DNA of 26,296 nucleotides from Candidatus Equinaster intestinalis (GCA_018065375.1 JAGHTJ010000157.1:1-26296); one strand, 5' to 3'; counted from the first letter of the stretch, positions 8,643-16,998 are shown. Program-made: numbers and translations. The notes: generated by a model not told the origin, from the letters alone.

Positions 8643-10625
8643 ATGCAACAACCCTTCAAAACCGAAAAGCAACCCTACATAATAGTTCTGTCGGCAATTT
8701 TGGCGGCGGTAATAGTTTTCTACTCCTTCCGTGCTTTATATATGCAGGTTATCCACCCCGAAGCCTTCGGCGGTGATGACGGCTACCGAACATTTACTAC
8801 TACAATCCCCGCCGCAAGGGGTGAAATTCTCGATTGCCAGGGCAGAAAAATTGCCGTAAACCGTGACGGTTACGACATAGTTTTCAATTATTCCGCAACC
8901 GACCTTAAAACCATAAACGAGCTTATCGAAAGGCTTATAAACCTACTGGGGGAGACCGGCACCGAATACATTGACGATTTGCCCCTTAAAAAAGAGGCTC
9001 CTTACGATTTTGATACCGAGCAGAATACCGACCGACTGAAAAAGTTTCTCGAGGTTGCCGATTATGCTACCGCAGGGGACTGCTTTACACGTCTTGTGGA
9101 AAAATTCGGGCTCGAGGAATACTCTGCGGAGCGCCAGCGCAAAATTATGGGCGTAAGATACACCATGAGCAGTGCGGGATTTTCCCTTTCGGCGCCCTAC
9201 ACCTTTGCCGAGGATATTTCGGACGAGCTTATGCTCAAAATTTCCGAGCTCGGATATGCCAAGGAGGGGGTTACGGTACAGATTTCTCCCTACCGTGAAT
9301 ATGCCGTTTCCACCCTTGCGCCCCACCTTATCGGAAGCGTTGGACCGATATACAAGGAGGACTGGGAGGAATACAAGGAAAAAGGATATTCCTACAACGA
9401 CAAGGTTGGTAAAAGCGGAATTGAGCTCTACGCAGAAGAATATCTGCGTGGTACTGACGGCGAAATGACCTATAAAATTGATGCTATGGGAAATATAGTT
9501 TCAAGCAAGGTTACCAAGGCGCCCGTTACCGGTAAAACGGTTATGCTCACACTTGACAAAACACTCCAGATGTCGGCACAGCAATCCCTCGAAAAATACA
9601 TTAAAGAGCTTCGCACCACCAATCCATCGGTTACCGGCGGCGCGATAGTTGCAATGAATATCAAAAACGGCTCGGTGCTGGTTTCGGCAAACTACCCATC
9701 CTACGATATGGCAACCCTCTCGAAAAACTATTCCGACCTTGCCGATAAAACAAAAAATCCCGATACCCCGCTTTTAGACCGCGCATTTACCGGCGTTTAT
9801 CCTGTGGGCTCCACCATAAAGCCCGCCGTAGCCGTTGCGGCGCTGGAAAAGGGAAAATACAACCGCGGCGAAACAATATTCTGTAAACACACCTACACCT
9901 ATTTTGACGATCACAAGCCGCAATGTATGCACTACCACGGCAGTATGAACTTAAAATCGGCGCTGGCTAAATCCTGCAACTACTTTTTCTTCGAGCTCGG
10001 ACGCAGAACGGGTATCAAAACTCTGAACGAGTATTTCAGAGCCTTCGGTCTCGGAGTTAAAACCGGCATCGAGGTAAACGATTCCACCGGTATTCTTACC
10101 GATTTCGAGTATGATTCGGGTAACACCCTGCAGGCGGCTATCGGTCAGCTGAACGCCTTTACCCCGCTTCAGCTTGCAAACTACACCTGCACCCTCGTAA
10201 ACGGCGGAACCCGCTACAAGGCAACCCTTATAGAAAAGGTTGTTGAGGCGGATTTCAGCAAAACCGTTTTGAAAAATGAGGCAAAGGTTGAAAATTCAAT
10301 CAAAATCAATTCTTCAACCCTTGATGCGGTTAAGGAAGGTATGCTCTCGGTTACCGAGGACGGTACCGGTAGTACGGTTTTCGGTAAATAACCGATAAAG
10401 GTAGGAGGTAAAACCGGCACGGCGCAGGTTCAGGGCAAGGTGGACCACAGCGTATTTATCGCCTTTGCTCCGTTTGACAGCCCCGAAATTGCCGTTTCTG
10501 TTATTCTTGAGCACGCAAACTCAACCTACACCGTAACAAGTGTTGCAAAATCGGTGCTTGACGGTTATTTCTTCGCCGATGATACCAAGGACGGTTATAA
10601 TCTACCCTATACCGTGCTCGAATAA
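8643..10625 (+). pseudogene. Penicillin-binding protein 2, interrupted by an in-frame TAA
   Basis: PBP2 is the class B transpeptidase that crosslinks side-wall peptidoglycan together with RodA. The frame has one N-terminal membrane helix (about 13-33), a dimerisation domain, and a transpeptidase domain with SxxK at S390-TI-K393 and SCN at 444-446. A TAA at 10389-10391 (codon 583) stops translation after FGK. The same frame continues without error for 77 more codons, beginning PIKVGGKTGTAQ, so the third essential motif, KTG (590-592), lies just past the stop. The full frame would be 660 aa; the open part, 8643-10391, gives 582 aa lacking KTG and the C-terminal strands. No usable restart lies upstream of KTG. 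Causes: nonsense mutation, consensus error, or stop readthrough. As drawn, the short product should be inactive as a transpeptidase. Confidence 0.87.
10389..10391 (+). other. In-frame TAA inside the PBP2 transpeptidase domain
   Basis: Codon 583 reads TAA between FGK and PIKVGGKTG. The bases before and after keep one reading frame, so this is a substitution, not an insertion or deletion. One-base parents include TAT/TAC (Tyr), CAA (Gln), AAA (Lys) and GAA (Glu). TAA ends polA, mreD's neighbours and other genes here, so the code itself is standard. Confidence 0.93.
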
Positions 10626-10660
10626 CCTTACAAAAATCAGCTTCAGATATGCTATAATAA

Positions 10661-10690
10661 TTGACAAATAATACCTTTATATGGTATTAT
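10661..10690 (+). promoter_or_regulatory. Sigma-A type promoter of the mgsA-like gene
   Basis: TTGACA (10661-10666) and TATTAT (10685-10690) are 18 bp apart, followed by an AT-rich leader and AAGGAGAG (10708-10715) before the ATG at 10723. This gives the mgsA-like gene its own start of transcription, separate from the mre operon. Confidence 0.7.
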
Positions 10691-10722
10691 TATATAAATA
10701 AATTTATAAGGAGAGATGCACA

Positions 10723-11130
10723 ATGAACATTGCGCTTATTGCACACGACACAAAAAAAGAACTTATGGTACAGTTCTGCATCGCTTATTGCGGAATTTTA
10801 AGCAAACACACTCTCCTTGCCACCGCAACCACCGGCAAGCTCGTTTCTGATGCAACCGGTCTTAACATTATTAAATTTTTAGGCGGCTCGCAAGGAGGCA
10901 CACAGCAAATAGCTTCCCGCATAGGCTGTGATGAAATAGATATGCTGCTTATATTCAGAGACCCTCTTACCGCTCGTCCCGATGAGCCGGACGATGCCGC
11001 TCTGCTTCGTCTTTGCGATATACACTCCATTCCGGTTGCAACAAATATTGCAACCGCCGAGGTTCTTATTCACGGACTTGAGCGCGGCGACCTTGACTGG
11101 CGCGATATTGTTAAAACTAAAAATAAATAA
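10723..11130 (+). CDS. Methylglyoxal synthase-like protein with altered active site
   Basis: The 135 aa align without gaps to methylglyoxal synthase, which converts dihydroxyacetone phosphate to methylglyoxal plus phosphate. Numbering is offset by 11 from E. coli MgsA. Conserved: IALIAHD at the start (H8 = His19), K12 (Lys23), TTG of the phosphate loop, D80 (Asp91) and D90 (Asp101). Changed: A35 for Gly46 in the GTTG loop, T60 for the catalytic base Asp71 (GGTQQ for GGDQQ), and D87 for His98. With these three changes normal activity is doubtful; the protein may be inactive, regulatory, or act on another substrate. The fold is otherwise intact, and the good promoter and ribosome site argue that the gene is still expressed. 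Position after the mre-PBP2 block is the usual clostridial place for mgsA, which supports orthology. I withhold the symbol because function is uncertain. Confidence 0.85.
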   Translation: MNIALIAHDTKKELMVQFCIAYCGILSKHTLLATATTGKLVSDATGLNIIKFLGGSQGGTQQIASRIGCDEIDMLLIFRDPLTARPDEPDDAALLRLCDIHSIPVATNIATAEVLIHGLERGDLDWRDIVKTKNK

Positions 11131-11134
11131 TGCT

Positions 11135-11163
11135 TTTTCACCGACCACCTTGGTCGGTGAAAA
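11135..11163 (+). terminator. Perfect 12-bp hairpin between the mgsA-like gene and hisS
   Basis: TTTTCACCGACC, a five-base loop ACCTT, and GGTCGGTGAAAA form a perfect stem four bases after the mgsA-like stop. No T-run follows on either strand, so it is not a classic intrinsic terminator. It could protect or process the 3' end of the upstream message, or act as a weak terminator. It ends 19 bp before the hisS ATG and leaves the hisS ribosome site (AGGAGA) free. Confidence 0.5.
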
Positions 11164-11181
11164 TATTGACAGGAGATAAAT

Positions 11182-12477
11182 ATGGCAGAAAAAATCACCG
11201 CTGTTAAGGGTACAAACGATGTTCTCCCCGAGGACAGCTACAAGGTTAAATTCGTAGAACAGAAATTACTCGAAACCGCCTCTCTTTACGGCTTCCGTGA
11301 AATACGTACCCCCGTTTTTGAGCATACCGAGGTCTTTTCCCGAGGTGTAGGGGATACCACCGATGTTGTTCAAAAGGAAATGTATACCTTTCTCGATAAG
11401 GGCGAGCGCAGTATTACGCTTCGTCCCGAATTCACCGCAAGTATCGCAAGAAGCGTTATTGAAAGCGGTCTTGTAAACGCGGCGCTCCCGATAAAGGCAT
11501 GCTACGTAGGCGGCTGTTACCGCTACGAAAAGCCCCAGGCGGGCAGACTGCGCGAATTTCATCAATTCGGAATTGAATGTATCGGCTCTTCTTCGGCGGC
11601 GGCTGATGCCGAGGCAATAATGCTTGCCAATCAGGCACTTACCGAAATCGGTATTAAAAAGATTTCCCTCGAAATAAATTCCATTGGTTGTCCCACCTGC
11701 CGGGCAGAGTATCACAAGGCTCTTAAGGAATATTTTTCCGGCAGAAAAGAAGAGCTCTGCGGAACCTGCCGTGAAAGGCTTGACCGCAACCCGATGAGAA
11801 TTTTAGACTGCAAATCGCCTATATGCAAGGAGATTGCGGCTTCGGCACCTAAAGTAATAGATTTTCTCTGTGATGATTGCCGGGAGCACTTCGATTTACT
11901 TAAAAAGCACCTCGACTCTGCAGGTGTTGAGTACACGGTAAATCCCAATATCGTGCGCGGTCTCGATTATTACACCAAAACCGTTTTCGAATTTATCTCG
12001 GGTGATTTGGGCGCACAGTCCACCGTCTGCGGAGGCGGAAGATATGACGGACTGATTGCCCAGCTCGGCGGTCCCGAAATTCAGGCGGTAGGCTTTGCAA
12101 TGGGAATTGAAAGACTTATGATGGTGCTTGAAGCACAGAAAGCCGAATTCCCCGAAAAAGCCACTTGCGATATATATTTTGCTCCGCTCGGCGTTAATGC
12201 AAGCCTTGAAATTACCAAGCTCTGCTCAAAACTGCGAGAGGAAGGCTTCGAGGCTCTTACCGATATTAACGACCGCGGTCTTAAAGCCCAGATGCGATAT
12301 GCCGACAAGATAAACGCAAAGTACACCTGCGTTATAGGTGACAGCGAGCTTGACTCGGGCGAGCTTAAAATCAAAAATATGAAAACGGGTGAAGAAAGCC
12401 TTATTTCGCTCGGCAACTTCACCGATGAATTCTACAATATTATTATTGCCGATGGTTTTGCCACCGACCAGTTTTAA
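11182..12477 (+). CDS. hisS: Histidyl-tRNA synthetase
   Basis: HisS charges tRNA-His in the cytoplasm and is a class II synthetase. The 431 aa show the N-terminal KGTNDVLPED signature, motif 2 (RPEFTASIAR and RYEKPQAGRLREFHQFGIE), the histidine-binding GLDYYTKTVFEF, GGGRYDGL, and motif 3 (GFAMGIERL), then the anticodon-binding domain from about residue 330. The mid-section carries three CxxC pairs (CPTC, CGTC, CDDC), suggesting a metal-bound insertion as in several Clostridia. AGGAGATAAAT sets the start. No T-box leader is visible. aspS follows 11 bp later, a common Firmicutes pairing. Confidence 0.97.
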   Translation: MAEKITAVKGTNDVLPEDSYKVKFVEQKLLETASLYGFREIRTPVFEHTEVFSRGVGDTTDVVQKEMYTFLDKGERSITLRPEFTASIARSVIESGLVNAALPIKACYVGGCYRYEKPQAGRLREFHQFGIECIGSSSAAADAEAIMLANQALTEIGIKKISLEINSIGCPTCRAEYHKALKEYFSGRKEELCGTCRERLDRNPMRILDCKSPICKEIAASAPKVIDFLCDDCREHFDLLKKHLDSAGVEYTVNPNIVRGLDYYTKTVFEFISGDLGAQSTVCGGGRYDGLIAQLGGPEIQAVGFAMGIERLMMVLEAQKAEFPEKATCDIYFAPLGVNASLEITKLCSKLREEGFEALTDINDRGLKAQMRYADKINAKYTCVIGDSELDSGELKIKNMKTGEESLISLGNFTDEFYNIIIADGFATDQF

Positions 12478-12488
12478 GGAGAATAGTT

Positions 12489-14273
12489 ATGAAACTTGAC
12501 AGAATGGACGGTATGAAACGCACCGATTACTGCGGAACCCTGCGCGGCAGTGATGTGGGAAAAGAGGTTGTAGTTGCAGGCTGGGTACAGAGACAGCGCG
12601 ATTTGGGCTCCCTTATCTTTATTGATTTGAGAGACCGCACCGGCATTGTTCAGCTTGCCTTTGATGAAAAAACCGAAAAGGAAATTTTCGATAAAGCCTT
12701 TAGTGTTCGAAGCGAATTCGTGCTTATGGCGAAGGGCGTAGTTCGTGAGCGCTCCTCAAAAAATTCGGAAATTCCCACGGGCGATATTGAAATTGAGGTT
12801 AACTGCCTTAAGGTTTTAGGCGCGGCTGAAACCCCGCCCTTTGAAATTTTACCCGATACAAAAACGCAGGAGGACCTGCGCCTTAAATACCGTTATCTTG
12901 ATTTGCGCCGCTCAAATTTGCAGAACAACATTCTGCTTCGCCACAAAATCGCCAAGGTAACAAGAGACTATTTCGATGAAAACGGTTTTATCGAAATCGA
13001 AACCCCCACACTTATTAAATCTACCCCCGAGGGCGCAAGAGACTACCTCGTTCCCTCGCGTATACATTCGGGTTCTTTCTTTGCTCTGCCGCAGTCTCCC
13101 CAGCTTTATAAGCAGTTGCTTATGCTTTCGGGGTTTGACAGATATATGCAGCTCGCCCGCTGTTACAGAGACGAGGATTTGCGTGCAGACCGTCAGCCCG
13201 AGTTCACCCAGATAGACCTTGAGATGTCTTTCGTTGAAATGGAGGACGTTTTCGCCATCGCAGAGGGCTTTGTTAAGCGTCTTTTCAAGGAAGTAATGGG
13301 GGTTGATATTCCCACTCCGCTTCCTCGCCTTACCTACACCGAGGCTATGGAAAAATACGGTTCGGACAAACCCGATACCCGCTTTGATATGAAAATCGCC
13401 GATATTTCTTCGGCGGTTGCAGATTGCGGCTTCGGTGTTTTTGCCGATACAATTAAAAACGGCGGCACCGTAAGGGCTATATGTGCCAAAAATGCTGCCG
13501 AAACCTACACAAGAAAAGAAATTGATAAATTAACCGAGGACGCCAAGGGTATCGGCGCCAAGGGTCTTGCCTTTATCCGCTGGATTGAGGAAGAGCCCAC
13601 CTGCTCCTTTGCGAAGTTTATGACAAAGGAAGAAATGGACGAAATAATAAAGCTTACGGGAGCCGAAAAGGGCGATGTGGTTCTTATATGTGCTGACCGT
13701 AAAAAGACCGTTTTGTCAGTACTCGGTGCTTTACGTCTTACGGTTGCAAAACGTCTCGGAATTATCCCCGAGCAGTATAATTTCCTTTGGATAACCGAGT
13801 TCCCCTTCTTCGAATACAACGAGGAAACCGGAAACTGGGACGCTATGCACCACCCCTTTACCTCTCCGCTTGACGAGTGCATTCAGTATCTTGATTCCGA
13901 CCCCGAAAAGGTTTTCGCCAAGGCTTACGACCTTGTTCTTAACGGCATTGAGCTTTCCTCGGGTTCGATACGTATTACCGACCCCGAGCTTCAAAAGCAC
14001 ATGTTCGCCGCGCTCGGACTCTCCGATGAAGAGGCCTACCAAAAGTTCGGCTTCTTAACCGATGCTTTCAAGTACGGCGCACCTCCTCACGGCGGTATGG
14101 GAATAGGTTTGGACCGCCTCGTAATGCTTATGTGCGGTGCGGACAGCCTGCGTGATGTAATCGCTTTCCCGAAGGTTTCAAATTCGAGCGAGCTTATGTC
14201 GGGCGCACCCGGTACGGTAGACGATGCTCAACTGAAAGAGCTTTCAATCGGAATTATATCCGAAGAAAAGTAA
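12489..14273 (+). CDS. aspS: Aspartyl-tRNA synthetase
   Basis: AspS attaches aspartate to tRNA-Asp, or to both tRNA-Asp and tRNA-Asn when asparagine is made on the tRNA. The 594 aa are typical of the long bacterial type: N-terminal OB-fold anticodon domain (about 10-110), class II core with ETPTLIKSTPEGARDYLVPS, RCYRDEDLRADRQPEF and QIDLEMSF, the bacterial GAD insertion (about 300-410), and motif 3 GMGIGLDRLVML with DVIAFPK. Whether it is discriminating cannot be read from the sequence alone. AAGGAG over the hisS stop provides the start signal, so it is likely cotranscribed with hisS. Confidence 0.97.
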   Translation: MKLDRMDGMKRTDYCGTLRGSDVGKEVVVAGWVQRQRDLGSLIFIDLRDRTGIVQLAFDEKTEKEIFDKAFSVRSEFVLMAKGVVRERSSKNSEIPTGDIEIEVNCLKVLGAAETPPFEILPDTKTQEDLRLKYRYLDLRRSNLQNNILLRHKIAKVTRDYFDENGFIEIETPTLIKSTPEGARDYLVPSRIHSGSFFALPQSPQLYKQLLMLSGFDRYMQLARCYRDEDLRADRQPEFTQIDLEMSFVEMEDVFAIAEGFVKRLFKEVMGVDIPTPLPRLTYTEAMEKYGSDKPDTRFDMKIADISSAVADCGFGVFADTIKNGGTVRAICAKNAAETYTRKEIDKLTEDAKGIGAKGLAFIRWIEEEPTCSFAKFMTKEEMDEIIKLTGAEKGDVVLICADRKKTVLSVLGALRLTVAKRLGIIPEQYNFLWITEFPFFEYNEETGNWDAMHHPFTSPLDECIQYLDSDPEKVFAKAYDLVLNGIELSSGSIRITDPELQKHMFAALGLSDEEAYQKFGFLTDAFKYGAPPHGGMGIGLDRLVMLMCGADSLRDVIAFPKVSNSSELMSGAPGTVDDAQLKELSIGIISEEK

Positions 14274-14330
14274 TACAGTTTATAGCCCCCCTGATTAAAA
14301 TTTCCAAATGCAGGCTTTGCATTCTGCCGA

Positions 14331-14357
14331 TTTTAAGAACAAAAACGTTCTTTAAAA
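14331..14357 (+). other. Weak hairpin after aspS
   Basis: TTTTAAGAAC, loop AAAAAC, and GTTCTTTAAAA pair as six bases plus, beyond one bulged T, four A-T pairs. No T-run follows, so it is a poor terminator. The 111 bp gap between aspS and the lipoprotein gene shows no convincing promoter; the remainder is unremarkable AT-rich sequence. Confidence 0.25.
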
Positions 14358-14384
14358 TAAATTTTGTAAACCAAGGAGGACTTT

Positions 14385-14978
14385 ATGTTTAAACAAAATT
14401 TGCTTAAATCAGCAGCTCTGGCATTATCGGTTGTTTGTATGCTTTTACTCACGGCATGCGGCGGCGATTCGACAAACGAAAACACAGAGTCGACCCCATC
14501 TCAAGACGTTGTTGTATCAAAGGAAGAGCCGGCCTCTCCTGCTTCTTCGGACACCGAATCGAAACCGGAATCGTCTGCAACTTCTTCCGAAGCTCCGAGT
14601 AATGAAATCGCAAAAATAAGCGGAGGTGCTGACGAAGTCGGCATTTATTCCGTTGTTGTAAAGCTTACCAAACAAGCCGCCGATAAAGGTGTGGTTGAGA
14701 TGGTTTACCACGGAGCGAAGGGCTCGCCCCAGGAAAATTCCGTTGTAAACACCTTCCGTATCGAATATTGTAAGGAAGCCGCCGGAACCTTTGAAATCCG
14801 TACATTCTTCAACGGCGAAGTTTATCAGAACCAGCATCACAAAGACGAGGTGAAGGTGGTAAACACATTCGATGCCACTCTCCGAGCCGGCGATGTAACC
14901 ATTTCATATACTCCCGATGGCGGGGATACACAGGAAATATTTAAGGCTGATGCGGAGTATTTTGCTTCGTCTCGCTGA
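14385..14978 (+). CDS. Secreted lipoprotein of unknown function
   Basis: The 197 aa start with a lipoprotein signal peptide: basic start (K3, K8), hydrophobic stretch, and lipobox LLTAC with C25 as the lipidated cysteine. A low-complexity Ser/Glu/Pro/Thr linker follows (about 27-72), spacing the protein from the membrane. The folded part (about 73-197) is rich in beta-type residues and has no motif I recognise; AGDVTISYTPDGGDTQ near the end suggests an immunoglobulin-like or small beta-sandwich domain, which is only a guess. A strong AAGGAGGA site precedes the ATG. It lies alone after aspS and ends before a strong terminator. It should be anchored on the outer face of the membrane. Function unknown. 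Confidence 0.85.
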   Translation: MFKQNLLKSAALALSVVCMLLLTACGGDSTNENTESTPSQDVVVSKEEPASPASSDTESKPESSATSSEAPSNEIAKISGGADEVGIYSVVVKLTKQAADKGVVEMVYHGAKGSPQENSVVNTFRIEYCKEAAGTFEIRTFFNGEVYQNQHHKDEVKVVNTFDATLRAGDVTISYTPDGGDTQEIFKADAEYFASSR

Positions 14979-15037
14979 CAAACAGCGGTTATTCCCGCAA
15001 AAAAGGTTCATAATAAATGGAACTTTATTGAAATTAT

Positions 15038-15072
15038 AAAAACTACCTACCGAATTCGGTAGGTAGTTTTTT
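15038..15072. terminator. Perfect palindromic bidirectional terminator
   Basis: A perfect palindrome centred between 15054 and 15055 joins the stem arms ACTACCTACCG and CGGTAGGTAGT around AATT, with five or more A before and six T after. It is flanked by T-runs on both strands, so it can end the lipoprotein message on the plus strand and the SPFH/uppP/glycogen messages on the minus strand. It sits between two converging genes. The 48 bp between it and the SPFH stop hold nothing else of note. Confidence 0.93.
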
Positions 15073-15120
15073 ATACTGTATCAAGCGGGGAAGTTTTCCC
15101 AATCAATGCCGAAAATTCAA

Positions 15121-16071
15121 TTATTTACAGCATTTATCCTCTCTGGGTTTTTTGGGGGCTTCGGGTGTACCCTGTTCTGTTGCATCGCCGAGACCTGTTG
15201 TTTCGGAGAAAATCGTATTTTTCGTAACGGTGTTTACAACATCAGTGGGCACGATAATTTTTGCCGCCTGGCCCTTTGACATATTAACGAGCGCCTCATA
15301 CTTTTTAAGCTCTAAAACCGCCGCATCAACGCCGGCTTCCTTAAGAGCAACAAGACCGTCCGCCTCGGCTTTTTTGGCAAGATAAATTGCCTTGGCTTCA
15401 CCTTCGGCGCGGGCAATACGAGCGTCTCTTTCGCCCTCTGCCTCAAGTATCATAGCCTGCTTATCGCCCTCGGCTCTCGTAATTGCCGCCGCCTTATGAC
15501 CCTCTGCCTGCAAAAGTGTTTCACGGCGGTCACGCTCTGCCTTCATCTGCTTTTCCATTGCAGACTGAATTTCGGCGGGCGGGATAATATTCTTAAGCTC
15601 AACTCTTGTTACCTTGATACCCCATTGGTCGGTAGCATCATCGAGGATTTCGGTCATTTTTCCGTTTATGGTATCGCGGGAGGTAAGGGTACCGTCCAAC
15701 TCGAGCTCACCTACGATATTACGAAGAGTAGTAGCGGTGAGGTTTTCGAGGGCGCTTATCGGGTTTACAACACCGTAAGCATACAGCTTTGCATCGAAAA
15801 TACGGAAGAAAACAACCGTATCAATCTGCATTGTAACGTTATCCTTTGTGATAACCGGCTGCGGCGGTGAATCTATAACCTGCTCTTTTAAGGTGATTTT
15901 TTTAACGATTTTTTCGAGGAACGGGATTTTTATATGCAAGCCCGCGCTCCAAGTGGTTTTGTATTTTCCGAGAAACTCGATAATATACTGCGAGGTTTGC
16001 GGAACTATACAAATATTTGTGAAAACGATGATTAAAAACACAACTACAAGTGCTATTAAAACATACTCCAT
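15121..16071 (-). CDS. SPFH/band-7 (stomatin-like) membrane protein
   Basis: The 316 aa have one N-terminal membrane helix (about 4-22), a band-7/SPFH domain (about 25-185) that matches the QmcA/paraslipin group (PQTSQYIIEFLGKY, NIIPPAEIQSAMEKQMKAER), and a coiled coil. The coiled coil shows four AEG repeats at an 11-residue spacing (about 190-235), the pattern of SPFH rings. The C-terminus is short, charged and ends DKCCK, with two possible lipid- or metal-binding cysteines. Such proteins form large membrane-bound assemblies that organise membrane domains or proteolysis. No nfeD partner is beside it. AAAGGAG precedes the ATG. It lies 17 bp after uppP and probably shares its message. Confidence 0.92.
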   Translation of the reverse strand: MEYVLIALVVVFLIIVFTNICIVPQTSQYIIEFLGKYKTTWSAGLHIKIPFLEKIVKKITLKEQVIDSPPQPVITKDNVTMQIDTVVFFRIFDAKLYAYGVVNPISALENLTATTLRNIVGELELDGTLTSRDTINGKMTEILDDATDQWGIKVTRVELKNIIPPAEIQSAMEKQMKAERDRRETLLQAEGHKAAAITRAEGDKQAMILEAEGERDARIARAEGEAKAIYLAKKAEADGLVALKEAGVDAAVLELKKYEALVNMSKGQAAKIIVPTDVVNTVTKNTIFSETTGLGDATEQGTPEAPKKPREDKCCK

Positions 16072-16088
16072 AATTTTAAACTCCTTTA

Positions 16089-16949
16089 TTATTTAATTAC
16101 AAGGAAGTACAGAATAACGAGAAGACCCAGGGCTATGCGGTAATAACCGAAAGCGGTAAAGTCTTTTTTCCTTATGTAGCCCAAGAAGAACTTTATTGCG
16201 ATTATCGAAACCAGGAATGCCGAAATCATACCAGCAAAAAGTATTACAAACTCGATTGCCGAAAAGGAGAAGCCGTATTCGAGTATGTATTTCAGCGTTT
16301 TTAAAAAGCTTGCGCCGAACATAATCGGAACGGCGAGATAAAAGCTGAATTCCGCCGAAACGGTACGCGAAACACCGAGAATCATCGCACCCAAAATAGT
16401 TGCTCCCGAGCGGGAGGTTCCGGGGATAAAGGCAAGAATCTGGAAAAGACCTATGAAAAATGCGGTTTTATAAGAAAGATTATGCATTGAGGCAATCGGC
16501 TGTTCCTTATTCTTATGCAGAGCCTCGATTATTATGAATGCAATACCGTAAACAATCAAGGCGCCGGCAACCACATTCGAATTATAAAGGTGTTCGTCTG
16601 CCCAATCGTCAATAAAGAAACCGATTACTGCGGCGGGTATACAAGCTACCGCAACCTTAAGCCAAAGGGTCAGCGAGGGGCGCTTTATACCAACCTTGCC
16701 TACGATTTTATAAACCGAGGAGCTATCCGAGCGGGAGGTAAAGGGCCAGAGCTTATTCCAAAACAGAACTACAACCGCCATAATCGCGCCGAGCTGAATA
16801 ACAACATCGTACAGGTTTTTAAACTGCTCGCTTACGCCGAGATTTAAAAACTCATCTACCAAAATAATGTGCCCCGTACTGCTTATGGGCAACCATTCGG
16901 TGATACCCTCTACAATTCCGAGAAAAATTGATTTAAAAACTTCAATCAT
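16089..16949 (-). CDS. uppP: Undecaprenyl-diphosphatase (bacitracin resistance)
   Basis: UppP (BacA) dephosphorylates undecaprenyl diphosphate to the monophosphate, recycling the lipid carrier for peptidoglycan and other wall polymers. The 286 aa are mostly membrane helices. The two active-site motifs are present: E14-GITE18-WLPISSTGH27 and PGTSRSGAT (176-184). I chose ATG 16949 because GGAGG lies eight bases upstream; a TTG at 16967 would run through that site. It starts about 50 bp after glgA and runs the same way, so it may be read from the glycogen promoter or from a weak one I cannot identify. Confidence 0.96.
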   Translation of the reverse strand: MIEVFKSIFLGIVEGITEWLPISSTGHIILVDEFLNLGVSEQFKNLYDVVIQLGAIMAVVVLFWNKLWPFTSRSDSSSVYKIVGKVGIKRPSLTLWLKVAVACIPAAVIGFFIDDWADEHLYNSNVVAGALIVYGIAFIIIEALHKNKEQPIASMHNLSYKTAFFIGLFQILAFIPGTSRSGATILGAMILGVSRTVSAEFSFYLAVPIMFGASFLKTLKYILEYGFSFSAIEFVILFAGMISAFLVSIIAIKFFLGYIRKKDFTAFGYYRIALGLLVILYFLVIK

Positions 16950-16998
16950 AAATCTTCCTCCAAACAAAACTGTGATAAAAACACTTATGGGTATTTTA

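Noticed and set aside
10389..10391. Recoded TAA or alternative genetic code
   Set aside because: TAA ends many genes here in the normal way (polA, tsaD's neighbours, hisS, aspS), so general reassignment is excluded. Local readthrough remains open.
10380..10400. Frameshift or programmed slippage in PBP2
   Set aside because: Frame before and after TAA is identical and there is no slippery run, so this is a substitution.
10440..10625. Separate small gene starting at GTG after the PBP2 stop
   Set aside because: It is in the PBP2 frame, is a direct continuation of the transpeptidase domain, and has no ribosome site at the right distance. It is the severed C-terminus.
11131..11181. T-box riboswitch before hisS
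   Set aside because: The gap is only about 50 bases and lacks the conserved T-box sequence; a simple hairpin is all there is.
15190..15600. CRISPR-like or tandem repeat
   Set aside because: The repeated signal is the 11-residue coiled-coil period of the SPFH protein, not a nucleotide repeat array.
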